Positions 7,417 through 15,547 of a stretch of 64,000 nucleotides of DNA are shown piece by piece (the first letter of the stretch is position 1; each line of letters starts with the position of its first letter). The position numbers and the translations under genes are program-made. Location of the stretch: positions 1 through 64,000 of the forward strand of contig CANPTW010000003.1 in the NCBI GenBank assembly GCA_947577075.1, in the 5' to 3' direction. The notes beneath the pieces are model-generated. The model saw nothing but the letters and a program-made list of their open reading frames with translations. It did not search any database and was not told the DNA's origin. Source of the stretch: an uncultured Oscillibacter sp. (GTDB lineage: Bacteria; Bacillota; Clostridia; Oscillospirales; Oscillospiraceae).

Positions 7417-8082
7417 TTACTTGCATTCCTGTTTCATGGCGAAATATCCGATGAGCACCGTCCACACATAGGCGCAGGTCTTGGGGATCATCAGCATCCC
7501 GATCATGGGCACGGCGTCCGCCCACAGCACCACCGGAATGTAGAAGCCAAAGCTCAGCACGATGGTCAGCCATATCCAGCGGAATGCCCGGTCCTTGTGC
7601 TCCCTTGCGCTGCGATAGAACAGCACGATCACCAGCAGGCCCAGCAGGGCGAAGGGGACGTTGCGGCAGATTCCCCAGGAGAGGGGCGCTTCGGCGCTGA
7701 GCCACTGGTTCTGGGGCATCATGCACAGCGCGATCCGCACGCCGGCCAGAGCGTACACGGCGGCGGTAAGACCGCCCCGGCCGCTGACCTGATATCGCTG
7801 CCGCCAGACGTAGTAGAGCAGCACATAGAAAATCGTCATGGTCACCGAGGTGACCCACTTGCCAAGACCCAGGGGAACGGTGTAGTTCTCCAGGCCGGTG
7901 GTGCACAGGGCGATGACGCGGGGCACCAGATGGAAGGAGTCTCCCGCCCCCAGCACCACCGCCATCCAGCCGAACAGGCGGAACGGACGCGCTCCTCCGC
8001 TGCCCCGGATCATCAAGATTCCAATGGTGATGACCGTGATCAGATAGACAATATCAAACAGGGTTTCCGCAACTGCCTGCAT
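7417..8082 (-). CDS. Polytopic membrane protein of unknown function
   Basis: 221 residues with about seven hydrophobic helices and few charged loops. Starts MQAVAETLFDIVYLI and ends in a short basic tail (KQECK). AAGGAG lies 9 bases before the ATG. I do not recognise the family. Its pairing with the DUF2871 gene 13 bases downstream suggests a joint membrane function. The upstream DNA is repeat A2, so the promoter must lie in the repeat or upstream in tetR. The TetR protein encoded just upstream is a candidate regulator. Confidence 0.75.
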   Translation of the reverse strand: MQAVAETLFDIVYLITVITIGILMIRGSGGARPFRLFGWMAVVLGAGDSFHLVPRVIALCTTGLENYTVPLGLGKWVTSVTMTIFYVLLYYVWRQRYQVSGRGGLTAAVYALAGVRIALCMMPQNQWLSAEAPLSWGICRNVPFALLGLLVIVLFYRSAREHKDRAFRWIWLTIVLSFGFYIPVVLWADAVPMIGMLMIPKTCAYVWTVLIGYFAMKQECK

Positions 8083-8112
8083 CGTGTATTCTCCTTTATG
8101 TGTGAGATGTCA

Positions 8113-8273
8113 GGGCCTGTTCCCATAAGTCCAAATGTGCGGATTTCCGAGGAAATTTTTGCCGGATGCAAGGCAAAAATTTGCGGGCGAGCCGGCGCCC
8201 GGCAAAAATTTTTAACGCCGCAGACCACAAAACTTGCCGGAAAAACGTGCGTTTGGGCTTATGGGAACAGGCC
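8113..8273 (-). repeat. Family A MITE-like repeat, copy A2
   Basis: 161-bp full-length copy in the minus orientation. Both ends are near-perfect inverse copies (GGGCCTGTTCCCATAAG and CTTATGGGAACAGGCCC). It fills the whole gap between the tetR stop codon and the leader of the next gene. The tetR stop TAG abuts the element directly. Confidence 0.88.
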
Positions 8274-8834
8274 CTAATAAAGAGTCCTTCGGACGATCTC
8301 CAGTACGGCGGCGGGATCATAGTCCTGCCGCAGCAGGGCGGACAGCGTCAGCGAAAATAAAACATCGGAAAACCGTTCCGCAGTGAATTGCTCCGTAAAG
8401 GCACCCGCCCGAATCCCGCTGTCCTGTTTTAAGACGGAAAGCAGCCCGTCTATTATATGCTGCCAGGCCCGCCGCATTCTCCGTTTCCCGTCGGCCTTTT
8501 CCCCCTGCAGAAAGCCCAGGGAGTGCAGCGTAAAAAATCCGGGATACTGTCTGCAGCCGCGTTCCATCTGTTCATACATCCAGGTGATATAGGTTTGGGT
8601 GTCGTGAAACACGGCCCCATCTTCCGGGCGGGGGAAGATCTCGCGCCAGACGCTTTCCACGGTGGCGGACGCCAGGGCGGACTTGGAATCAAAATAATTG
8701 TAAATGGACCCCACCGACACCCCGCAGGCCGCGGCGACGGAGCGGATGTTGATTGCGGACCATCCCTGCCGCCGGATCAGCTCCCGGCTGGTTTTCAGGA
8801 TATCCTCTTTTGATGTGACGGCTGTATTCATCAT
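8274..8834 (-). CDS. TetR/AcrR-family transcriptional regulator
   Basis: 186 residues starting MMNTAVTSKEDIL. The N-terminal helix-turn-helix (about 25-50) reads INIRSVAAACGVSVGSIYNYF, the standard TetR recognition helix. The C-terminal ligand domain is unassigned. The double ATG at 8834/8831 follows TTGGGGTG. The promoter overlaps a perfect palindrome, which implies autorepression. The open frame extends well upstream but crosses that promoter and a terminator, so it is not used. The gene ends at the edge of repeat A2. Confidence 0.9.
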   Translation of the reverse strand: MMNTAVTSKEDILKTSRELIRRQGWSAINIRSVAAACGVSVGSIYNYFDSKSALASATVESVWREIFPRPEDGAVFHDTQTYITWMYEQMERGCRQYPGFFTLHSLGFLQGEKADGKRRMRRAWQHIIDGLLSVLKQDSGIRAGAFTEQFTAERFSDVLFSLTLSALLRQDYDPAAVLEIVRRTLY

Positions 8835-8846
8835 ATCACCCCAACA

Positions 8847-8887
8847 TGAACAATGTTCAGTATAACGGCGCATCTCCGGATTGTCAA
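8847..8887 (-). promoter_or_regulatory. tetR promoter with overlapping palindromic operator
   Basis: Minus-strand TTGACA (8882-8887) and TATACT (8859-8864) with a 17-base spacer, near consensus. The perfect palindrome TGAACA-A-TGTTCA (8847-8859) abuts the -10 on its downstream side, where a bound repressor would block initiation. Confidence 0.8.
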
Positions 8888-8942
8888 GTGTTTTTAGGCG
8901 TGGAGGCCCGGCAGATTTTAACACGCTATGGCCAAAGAAGGA

Positions 8943-8970
8943 GCCCCTGAAATCGTGTGATTTCAAGGGC
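8943..8970 (-). terminator. Terminator of the EFR1 gene
   Basis: 12-bp stem with one mismatch (GCCCCTGAAATC / GATTTCAAGGGC), loop GTGT, 12 bases past the stop. A near-identical hairpin occurs at 10067-10100. Confidence 0.6.
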
Positions 8971-8982
8971 CCTTGGCACTTG

Positions 8983-9732
8983 TCAAAGCGCCTCGAAGTG
9001 ATATCTGGGTTTCCCAACGCTCTTTTTGCCGTACTCGATGGCCCCCGCCGGGCAGCGGCAGATGCAGGCCATGCAGTGGGTGCAGTTTCCACCCCAGGCC
9101 GGCCGGCCGTTTTGGATCGTGATGTTGTTCGTTGGGCAAAGCCCGGCACACTGGCCGCAGCCGGTGCAGGCGTCCCCGGCCGTAAAGGCCCTGGCTTTGA
9201 CGAAGATGGTATAGAAGATCGGATTCACCGGACCGCTCATAAAGCGGTCATAGAGGTTGTTGCGGGGTGCCGGGAATGCTTGACCGGCCGCGATGGCGGA
9301 GGCGGCGCGGTCAATGTCCGGCTCCGCTTTGGCAACGATCTGCCGGGCTTCCTCCGCCCGGGGCGCGTTGAACATGGCAATGTAATTCTCCGGCATGACG
9401 ATCTGCGCCGTACCCATATCAGTGAGCTGCTTTTCTTGGCAGAGCGCATGGTTATATTGGGCGGCATTGCCGATCTCTCCGCCGCAGGTCATGACGAACC
9501 ACGCCTGCGCGGCTCCGGGGAACTCCGTCCGGCGCAGCCAGTCCTCCACCAGGCGGGGGATGCGCCAGGCGTAGGTGGGGGTGACGATTACCAGGCGCTC
9601 ATCCGTCTTGAGCGGGGAAGCGTCCCCTGCCTTGATACGGTCGTTCATGCTGAGAAGCTGGCCGCCCAAGGCGTCCGCAATGCGCTGTGCGGCGTATCGG
9701 CTGTTGCCGGTTCCGCTGAAATAGAGCACCAT
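8983..9732 (-). CDS. EFR1-type flavodoxin/ferredoxin fusion
   Basis: 249 residues. The N-terminal flavodoxin-like domain has an FMN phosphate loop (FSGTGNSRYAA, about 5-15) and a TPTYAWRIP segment. The C-terminal domain has two [4Fe-4S] motifs, CTGCGQCAGLCP and CTHCMACICRCP. This arrangement is the EFR1-family ferredoxin, a cytosolic electron carrier of unknown partner, common in Clostridia. A consensus promoter lies 140 bases upstream. The intervening leader contains a gene remnant. The downstream tetR has its own promoter. Confidence 0.9.
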   Translation of the reverse strand: MVLYFSGTGNSRYAAQRIADALGGQLLSMNDRIKAGDASPLKTDERLVIVTPTYAWRIPRLVEDWLRRTEFPGAAQAWFVMTCGGEIGNAAQYNHALCQEKQLTDMGTAQIVMPENYIAMFNAPRAEEARQIVAKAEPDIDRAASAIAAGQAFPAPRNNLYDRFMSGPVNPIFYTIFVKARAFTAGDACTGCGQCAGLCPTNNITIQNGRPAWGGNCTHCMACICRCPAGAIEYGKKSVGKPRYHFEAL

Positions 9733-9744
9733 GCTTGAACCTCC

Positions 9745-9867
9745 TTACCGGGCGGCAAAAGCCGCGATGGCCTCTGCCGTCTGCCTGATTTGTTCCTCTG
9801 AGGCCTCTTCACAGTGGTCGATATTGTACCGGGCGAGTTCTGCTGTTCCGCCGCGGTCTTCCTGCGT
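9745..9867 (-). pseudogene. C-terminal remnant of an unknown gene in the EFR1 leader
   Basis: A 40-codon frame encodes an ordinary-looking soluble C-terminus (GGTAELARYNIDHCEEASEE, then QIRQTAEAIAAFAAR) and ends 12 bases before the EFR1 start. It begins directly after an in-frame TAA, has no start codon and lies downstream of a good promoter. That fits a truncated gene end left in a leader. The parent family was not identified, though the sequence looks like an oxidoreductase tail. Confidence 0.4.
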
Positions 9868-9869
9868 TT

Positions 9870-9898
9870 AGTATAGCAATTATGTATCTTTCGTGCAA
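9870..9898 (-). promoter_or_regulatory. Promoter of the EFR1 transcript
   Basis: Minus-strand TTGCAC (9893-9898) and TATACT (9870-9875) with a 17-base spacer. Transcription would start just ahead of the remnant frame and continue into the EFR1 gene. Confidence 0.65.
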
Positions 9899-10165
9899 GA
9901 GTATGGGGAGCATGTCGGCCTCTGTTTACAAGAATTATCGTGGGGCAAAACGAATTTCTTGCTGTTTTGTCGGAATCTGCTGAAACAAATTACAATGCGG
10001 TTTGTGTTGGTACACGCCTCGGCAGTATGGTTCAACAACAATTTCTGGCACGCTATAGACAAGGAAAAAGCCCTTGAAATCATGCGATTCCAAGGGGTTT
10101 TGCGATAAGCGGTCAAAATTGATTTTTGGGAAGCGCTTTTCGATTTCGCAAAAAGAGGGGTGCCT
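9899..10165. other. AT-rich gap with a hairpin, no convincing gene
   Basis: Distinctly lower GC than its surroundings. Open frames of 71 codons (plus) and 109 codons (minus) exist but lack ribosome sites and family signatures. A hairpin at 10067-10100 (CCCTTGAAATC / GATTCCAAGGG flanked by As and Ts) looks like a bidirectional terminator and is nearly the same as the one at 8943-8970. Confidence 0.5.
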
Positions 10166-10195
10166 GCGGGGGAAACCTTTACAGGTTTCCCCCGC
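10166..10195 (-). terminator. sigE terminator
   Basis: Perfect 13-bp stem (GCGGGGGAAACCT / AGGTTTCCCCCGC) with loop TTAC, 71 bases past the sigE stop, with a T-rich stretch downstream on the minus strand. Confidence 0.75.
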
Positions 10196-10266
10196 GGGAT
10201 TTCAATCAACCCCGCCGCGGCTGTTCTTCTGCCCGCTCCCGGCGTCCCCGCGGACCGGGAACCGCC

Positions 10267-10965
10267 TCAGCTCATCCGCAGGATCTCCTTTTTCAGCCGG
10301 CCGATGATCCGCTTTTCCAGACGGGAGATGTAGGACTGGGAAATGCCCAGCTGGTCCGCCACCTCCTTTTGGGTCTGCTCCTTCCCGCCCCCCAGGCCGA
10401 AGCGGAGGGTGATGATCTGCCGCTCTCTGGGGGACAGGGTGTTGATGGCCGCCGCCAGCAAAGAGCGGTCCACGTCCTCTTCAATGGGGCGCATGACCAC
10501 GTCCTCGTCGGTGCCCAGCACGTCGCTGAGCAGCAGCTCGTTGCCGTCCCAGTCGGTGTTCAGCGGTTCGTCGAAGGAAACCTCCCCCCGGCGGGAGGCG
10601 TTTTTCCGGAGGTACATGAGAATTTCGTTTTCGATGCACCGGGAGGCGTAGGTCGCAAGCTTGATGTTTTTGTCCGTCCGATAGGTGCCCACCGCCTTGA
10701 TGAGGCCGATGGTGCCGATGGAAATCAGGTCCTCAATGTTGATGCCCGTGTTTTCAAACCGCCGGGCGATATACACCACCAGCCGGAGGTTATGCTCAAT
10801 CAGCTCCTGCCGGGCCGCCTCGTCCATGCTGCCCAGCAGCTCGGCCTCCCGCTCCCGGCTCAGCGGCGGGGGCAGGGTGTCGCTGCCGCCGATGTAATGA
10901 ATCCCGGCCTCCGGGCAGAGGCCCAGACGGGTCAGCAGCCGCCGCAGCTTGTTTAAAATATCCAT
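10267..10965 (-). CDS. sigE: Sporulation sigma factor SigE
   Basis: 232 residues, the length of pro-sigma-E. It directs early mother-cell transcription during endospore formation. Region 2 is clear ([17 protein letters not shown], then [21 protein letters not shown]), as is the region 4 helix-turn-helix ([22 protein letters not shown]). The N-terminal part of about 25 residues ([16 protein letters not shown]) fits the membrane-associated pro-sequence removed by SpoIIGA. AAGGGAGG precedes the ATG by 6 bases. The first 170 bases are overlapped in another frame by the end of spoIIGA. Confidence 0.95.
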   Translation of the reverse strand: MDILNKLRRLLTRLGLCPEAGIHYIGGSDTLPPPLSREREAELLGSMDEAARQELIEHNLRLVVYIARRFENTGINIEDLISIGTIGLIKAVGTYRTDKNIKLATYASRCIENEILMYLRKNASRRGEVSFDEPLNTDWDGNELLLSDVLGTDEDVVMRPIEEDVDRSLLAAAINTLSPRERQIITLRFGLGGGKEQTQKEVADQLGISQSYISRLEKRIIGRLKKEILRMS

Positions 10966-11836
10966 GTCGTCCTCCCTTTCCCGCCGGTCCTCCCCACAGC
11001 GCCGAATAGCCGGCGCCCAGCGCCGAGGGGGAGAGGGCTGCCGTCAGCCCGGGATACCGGGCGCCCCCGATTTCGGTCCAGTCCGTCCGCACCGTCAGCA
11101 GCAGTCCGCCCGGCGTTCCCACCGCGCGGTAGGGCGTCAGCCGGGGGCGGAGCTCCGGGGCGGCGGCGCGGAGGGGTTCCACCAGCGCCTCCGGAGTCCG
11201 GAGCTCCCGCCCGGACAGCAGCCGGGCCGCCTCCGGGGGCAGGGCGGCGTCCAGCGCGCCGGGGGCCGCCACCAGCACCGGCCGGCCGTCCGGGGCCCGG
11301 AGGCCGCTGCCGCTGTCCAGCAGGGCCGTCAGCTCCGCCGTCCGCCCCCCGATCCGCACCCGGACCGGGAGCAGCTCCCCCTTCACGCCGTGGCCCGCCG
11401 CCGCCCGGAAGACCACGGACAGCACCCCATAGGCCGCCGTTCCGGCGACGGCCAGGGCCTTGGCGTCGACATTGGTGTAAAGTATGCCGTTCACCGCCGG
11501 CACGCCGCCTCCCGCCAGGAGGCCCAGACCCAGCACGCATCCGGCCATGGCGCAGGAGACGGCGAAAAAGAGCAGGATCAGCCTGAGAAGCTTTTCCTCC
11601 CCGCCGTAAGCGCCCAGCCCCAGGAGCACCCCCGCCGCCAGCTTTACCGGCGCCTCCGCCAGAAAGCCCAGCCCGGGCAGGAACACCGCCGCCGCGTAAG
11701 CGCCCCCGGCCAGGGCGGCCAGCGCGTAACGCTTCCGCCGCAGGGGGAGCCCCGCCAGGCGGGCCGCGGAGAGGAGGAGCAGATAGTCCATCAGGGCGTT
11801 CAGCACGAAGACGCTGTCTATGTAAATGACGGTCAC
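10796..11836 (-). CDS. spoIIGA: SpoIIGA, sigma-E processing peptidase
   Basis: 346 codons. Membrane-embedded aspartic peptidase that activates pro-sigma-E when triggered from the forespore. The N-terminal half has about five hydrophobic helices. The active-site motif LLDSGSGL places the catalytic Asp near residue 174. The start is taken as GTG at 11836 because AAGGGGGG lies just upstream. Unusually, the frame does not stop before sigE but runs 170 bases into it. The last 50 or so residues are Pro/Gly/Arg-rich ([20 protein letters not shown]) and look like frame read-through, so the functional protein may end near the sigE start. Confidence 0.88.
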   Translation of the reverse strand: MTVIYIDSVFVLNALMDYLLLLSAARLAGLPLRRKRYALAALAGGAYAAAVFLPGLGFLAEAPVKLAAGVLLGLGAYGGEEKLLRLILLFFAVSCAMAGCVLGLGLLAGGGVPAVNGILYTNVDAKALAVAGTAAYGVLSVVFRAAAGHGVKGELLPVRVRIGGRTAELTALLDSGSGLRAPDGRPVLVAAPGALDAALPPEAARLLSGRELRTPEALVEPLRAAAPELRPRLTPYRAVGTPGGLLLTVRTDWTEIGGARYPGLTAALSPSALGAGYSALWGGPAGKGGRHGYFKQAAAAADPSGPLPGGRDSLHRRQRHPAPAAEPGAGGRAAGQHGRGGPAGAD

Positions 11837-11932
11837 GAGGTCCCCCCCTTTTTCCAAAAGCTATTATAGGACAGGGCGGGCGGAAAAGAGGTCGTATTTT
11901 GGGCCTGTGCTCCGGCCCTTTTGGACGAAAAA

Positions 11933-11959
11933 AAGCCGCCCCCCTGGGGCGGGATTTTT
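11933..11959. terminator. Bidirectional terminator between the MATE gene and spoIIGA
   Basis: 7-bp GC stem (CCGCCCC / GGGGCGG) flanked by seven As on one side and six Ts on the other, so it works on both strands. It would end transcription from the MATE gene at 12021 before spoIIGA. Confidence 0.65.
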
Positions 11960-12020
11960 TCCGCAGAAAGGCCGCCGGGGCGGCGCCGCGTCCCCGGGCG
12001 GCCCGCCGGGCTTTGGCGGG

Positions 12021-13376
12021 TCAGTCTTTGCCCAGGGCCATGGTTTCCCAGCGGTGCCCGTGGAAGCGGGGGAGGAAGCAGGCGATGCGCAGGAACCAGT
12101 CCACAAACATGGCCATCCAGATGCCCACCACGCCGAAGCCCAGGAACCGGCCCAGCAGGATACCGAAGCCCACCCGCATGGTCCACATGGAGAAGGAGGA
12201 AACCAGCATGGTAAAGCGCGTGTCTCCGGCGGCCCGGAGAGCCTGGGGCAGCGTGAAGGACAGGGGCCAGACCAGCAGGCCGAAGAAGCCGTGCATCCAG
12301 ACGATCTGCCGGGCATAGAGCTCCGCCTCCGGCGAGACGTTGTACAGCCGGAGAAAAAGGGGCATGGAGAGATAGACCAGCAGGATGCAAAGGCCCATGA
12401 AGACGTAGGTCGTCTTGAGGAGCTTCTTTGTATAGAAGCGGGCCCTGTCATAGTCCCCGGCGCCCACGCACTGGGACACCACCGTAACGATGCCCAGCCC
12501 CAGGGCGTTGCCCGCCACGCACTGAAAGGTGGCGAAGGTGTTGCCGATGGCGTTGGCCGCCACGGAGGCGGTGCCCAGCACGGAAACGGTGGACAGGAGG
12601 AGAATCTTCCCCAGCTGGAACATGCTGCTCTCCAGACCGTTGGTGACGCCGAAGCGGAGAATGTTCTTCACAATGTACCGGTCGTGCCGGAGGCTGAGGG
12701 CCTCCACCTGGAGGGGCAGGCCGGGCCTGCGGAGCAGGACCAGCATCGCCCCGGCGGCAAAGACCCGGGAGAGCAGCGTGGGAATGGCCACGCCCTCCAC
12801 GCCCATGCGGAAGCCGAAGATCAAAAGGGCGTTGCCCGCGCCGTTGATGATGTTCATAACCAGGGAGACCCACATGGAGATTTTTGAGTTGCCCATGACC
12901 CGGAACAGCGCCGCCCCGGCGCTGTAGACCGCCAGGAAGGGCGTGGAGGCTTCCACGATCATGTAATACGTATCGGCATAGGCGGCCACGTCGGCGTCCA
13001 CCCGGCCGAAAACCACGTCGAGGACGAAGCCCTTTCCCAGGTAGAACAGCGCCATAATGAGCAAAGAGGCCTCGATCATGAAGAGCAGAAGCTGCTCGCC
13101 GGAGTGTCCGGCCTTGTCCCGCTCCCGGCGGCCCAGGTACTGCCCGGCAATGGCCGCGCCTCCGGTGGCCAGGGCCGCAAAGGCGTTCACCAGCAGCACG
13201 TTCACCGTGTCCACCAGAGACACGGCGGAGATGGCCGCCTCCCCCACCTGGGAGACCATCACGGAGTCCAGAAGTCCCACGGTGATGGCCAGCAGCTGCT
13301 CGACGACCAGGGGGACAATCAGCCTCCGGAGGTCCCGGTTTGTAAAATCAATTTGTATCCGCTTGGTTTCCTGCAT
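12021..13376 (-). CDS. MATE-family efflux transporter
   Basis: 451 residues with the twelve-helix pattern of MATE pumps in two similar halves. It starts MQETKRIQIDFTNRDLRRLI. The conserved N-terminal segment LLDSVMVSQVGEAAISAVS is diagnostic. Such proteins export cationic drugs or metabolites with Na+ or H+. A CGGAG-type ribosome site lies 10 bases before the ATG at 13376. The further upstream open frame is only repeat A3 read as protein. Together with the AraC gene upstream on the same strand it could form a regulator-pump pair. Substrate unknown. Confidence 0.9.
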   Translation of the reverse strand: MQETKRIQIDFTNRDLRRLIVPLVVEQLLAITVGLLDSVMVSQVGEAAISAVSLVDTVNVLLVNAFAALATGGAAIAGQYLGRRERDKAGHSGEQLLLFMIEASLLIMALFYLGKGFVLDVVFGRVDADVAAYADTYYMIVEASTPFLAVYSAGAALFRVMGNSKISMWVSLVMNIINGAGNALLIFGFRMGVEGVAIPTLLSRVFAAGAMLVLLRRPGLPLQVEALSLRHDRYIVKNILRFGVTNGLESSMFQLGKILLLSTVSVLGTASVAANAIGNTFATFQCVAGNALGLGIVTVVSQCVGAGDYDRARFYTKKLLKTTYVFMGLCILLVYLSMPLFLRLYNVSPEAELYARQIVWMHGFFGLLVWPLSFTLPQALRAAGDTRFTMLVSSFSMWTMRVGFGILLGRFLGFGVVGIWMAMFVDWFLRIACFLPRFHGHRWETMALGKD

Positions 13377-13404
13377 GGTTTCTCGCTCTCCGTCATGGTA
13401 GTTG

Positions 13405-13564
13405 GGGCCTGTTCCCATCAGCCCAAACGCGCGTCTTTCCGGAAATTTTGTGGTCTGGGGCGTTAAAAATGTTTGCCGGGCGGCCGCCCGCCCGCAAATT
13501 TCTGCCTTGCATCCGGCAAACATTTCCTCGGAGATCCCCACGTTTGGTTTATGGGAACAGACCC
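13405..13564 (+). repeat. Family A MITE-like repeat, copy A3
   Basis: 160-bp copy beginning GGGCCTGTTCCCATCAGCCC and ending TTATGGGAACAGACCC, with the central GGGCGGCCGCCC palindrome kept. It separates the AraC gene from the MATE gene and ends 28 bases before the MATE start codon. Confidence 0.88.
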
Positions 13565-13634
13565 TGGATTCAAGGGTTCCCGCCGCGTGCCCCGGCGGAG
13601 GACGCGCCCGCCCGGACCCGCGGCCGGAGGCGGG

Positions 13635-14483
13635 TCAGCGGAACTCCTTCGGGTTCATGTGGAAGGTGTTTCGAAAGGCCCGCAAAAAGGTGGAGTACTC
13701 GGAAAAGCCCACCTGCTCCGCCGCCTTCATGACCGGCATGCCCGTCCGGATGAGCTCCCCGGCCCGGAGGAGGCGCTTCTGGCTGACGTACTGGTGAATG
13801 GTGTAGCCCGTGACGGCCTTGAAGCGGTGCATCAGGTAATACCGGCTGAGATAGAACCGCCTGGCCAGGGTGTTCACCGTCAGGTCCCCGGCCAGGTTCC
13901 CGGCGATGTACCGGAGGATCTCCTCAATCTTGGGGTCCACCCGGTAGCTGTCCGTCTCCTCCTGGGCGGTGCGGCTGCGGAGGGTGTCCCGGTTTACGTC
14001 GATCAAAAGCTGCTGGCAGAGGGTGTCCGCCAGGCGGGCGGCGCCGAACTCCGTGGAGTGCAGGGCCTCCTCCAGCCGCTGGATGACCCCCATGTACTCC
14101 AGCCGCCGTTCCGCCCCGGTCCGCAGAAGGTGGAAGCCCCGGCGGCGGGTGGCGTCGAAGCAGGCGTCCAGGGCTTCGCCGGGGTCGCTCCGGGCGGCCA
14201 GCCAGTCCCGGCCCAGCCAGATGACAATCCGCTCATAGGGCTGGCTGGGGTCGATGACGGGCCGGTGGATCAGGCTGTGCTGCACCAGCAGAATGTCCCA
14301 GGGCTGGAGGAAGTAGGTGACGCCCTCCACCAGGTAGGCCACCTTTCCCCCCAGCAGCAGGATGAGCTTGTCAAATTCGTGATAGTGGTAGTCCAGCTTC
14401 TGGGCGCGGCTGTCTTTCAGGTGGAAGAGGCGAAAATCCTCGTTCAGATAGCCCCGCTTGCCCGCGCCCTGATAATCCGCCAT
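13635..14483 (-). CDS. AraC-family transcriptional regulator
   Basis: 282 residues. The N-terminal cupin-like sensor (about 1-100) includes HYHEFDKLILLLGGK, typical of AraC ligand domains. The C-terminal double helix-turn-helix (about 180-280) contains LARRFYLSRYYLMHRFKAVTG and the conserved VGFSEYSTFLRAFRNTFHMNPKEFR ending in short segments. Likely a ligand-responsive activator of a neighbouring gene, most simply the MATE gene 259 bases downstream. Ligand unknown. Confidence 0.9.
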   Translation of the reverse strand: MADYQGAGKRGYLNEDFRLFHLKDSRAQKLDYHYHEFDKLILLLGGKVAYLVEGVTYFLQPWDILLVQHSLIHRPVIDPSQPYERIVIWLGRDWLAARSDPGEALDACFDATRRRGFHLLRTGAERRLEYMGVIQRLEEALHSTEFGAARLADTLCQQLLIDVNRDTLRSRTAQEETDSYRVDPKIEEILRYIAGNLAGDLTVNTLARRFYLSRYYLMHRFKAVTGYTIHQYVSQKRLLRAGELIRTGMPVMKAAEQVGFSEYSTFLRAFRNTFHMNPKEFR

Positions 14484-14507
14484 GGAGCCGCCCCCTTTCG
14501 CGCCCTC

Positions 14508-14536
14508 ATCTTAACGCACTTTTTGCGCGGCCGCAA
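14508..14536 (-). promoter_or_regulatory. Candidate promoter of the AraC gene
   Basis: Minus-strand TTGCGG and TAAGAT with a 17-base spacer, about 25 bases before the start codon. Weak match. Confidence 0.4.
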
Positions 14537-14636
14537 TCCGAATATCCAACAAACCTTGGAAAAGATTGATTTGATCTTTGGAGAAAGCGGCAAAAACCCG
14601 CCCCCCATTTTTTGAAAATTTGGGCACACAGGTCCT

Positions 14637-14664
14637 TTGAAATTTGCTATAGTTATTGTATAAG
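14637..14664 (+). promoter_or_regulatory. Promoter of thyA-folA
   Basis: TTGAAA and TATAAG with a 16-base spacer in an AT-rich pocket, 44 bases before the thyA start. Confidence 0.6.
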
Positions 14665-14707
14665 AAATTTCGGCATATATATAGGAAAGAAAGACAGGAG
14701 GCTGTCC

Positions 14708-15538
14708 ATGAGCCGTGCCGACCAGATTTTTATGGAGAACTGCCGGGACATTCTGGCCAACGGCGTCTGGGATACGGACCTGGAGGTCCGCCCCCGGTGG
14801 GAGGACGGCAGTCCCGCCCACACGGTGAAGAAGTTCGGCCTTGTGAACCGCTATGACCTGCGGGAGGAGTTTCCCCTCCTCACGCTCCGCCGGACCTATT
14901 GGAAGACGGCGGTGAAGGAGCTTTTGTGGATCTGGCAGAAAAAGTCCAGCAACATCCACGACCTGGACGCCCGCATATGGGACCAGTGGGCGGACCCGGA
15001 CGGGTCCATCGGCAAGGCTTATGGCTATCAGCTGGGGCTCCGGCACCACTACCGGGAAGGGGATATGGACCAGGTGGACCGGGTGCTCTATGATTTGAAG
15101 CACAACCCCGCCTCCCGGCGTATCCTGACCAATCTTTACAATTTCCAGGACCTCCATGAGATGAACCTCTATCCCTGCGCCTACTCCATGACCTTCAACG
15201 TCTCGGGCCGGGTGCTGAACGCCATCTTAAACCAGCGGAGCCAGGACATGCTCACCGCCAACAACTGGAATGTGGTCCAGTACGCGGTGCTGGTCCACAT
15301 GTTTGCCCGGGCCGCCGACCTGATTCCCGGCGAGCTGGTTCACGTCATTGCCGACGCGCACATCTATGACCGCCATGTCCCCCTGGTCAAGAAGCTGCTG
15401 GAGCGGGCTCCGTCTCCGGCCCCCGCCTTCTTCGTGGACCCGGAGATTACGGATTTTTATGAGTTTACCGTGGACAGCTTCCGCGTGGAGAACTACACCC
15501 CCGCCCCCTTCGACGACAAAATTCCCGTTGCTGTATGA
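14708..15538 (+). CDS. thyA: Thymidylate synthase (ThyA)
   Basis: 276 residues. It methylates dUMP with methylene-tetrahydrofolate to make dTMP and dihydrofolate. The catalytic Cys lies in LYPCAYSMTF. The dUMP-binding stretch LNQRSQDMLTANNWNVVQYA and the downstream HIYDRH motif are conserved. The LYPCAYS version resembles the Bacillus/phage phi3T-type enzyme more than the E. coli PPCH form. AGGAGG lies 7 bases before the ATG. folA follows after 9 bases and would recycle the dihydrofolate product. Confidence 0.95.
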   Translation: MSRADQIFMENCRDILANGVWDTDLEVRPRWEDGSPAHTVKKFGLVNRYDLREEFPLLTLRRTYWKTAVKELLWIWQKKSSNIHDLDARIWDQWADPDGSIGKAYGYQLGLRHHYREGDMDQVDRVLYDLKHNPASRRILTNLYNFQDLHEMNLYPCAYSMTFNVSGRVLNAILNQRSQDMLTANNWNVVQYAVLVHMFARAADLIPGELVHVIADAHIYDRHVPLVKKLLERAPSPAPAFFVDPEITDFYEFTVDSFRVENYTPAPFDDKIPVAV

Positions 15539-15547
15539 GGTGAATGT

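Noticed and set aside
9893-10108. 71-codon plus-strand ORF and 109-codon minus-strand ORF in the AT-rich gap
   Set aside because: No ribosome site, no family resemblance. They overlap a terminator-like hairpin.
13377-13541. N-terminal extension of the MATE protein and similar MGISEEMFAGCK-like peptides elsewhere
   Set aside because: These are translations of family A repeats that happen to lack stops. The same peptide-like strings recur at every copy and are not protein.
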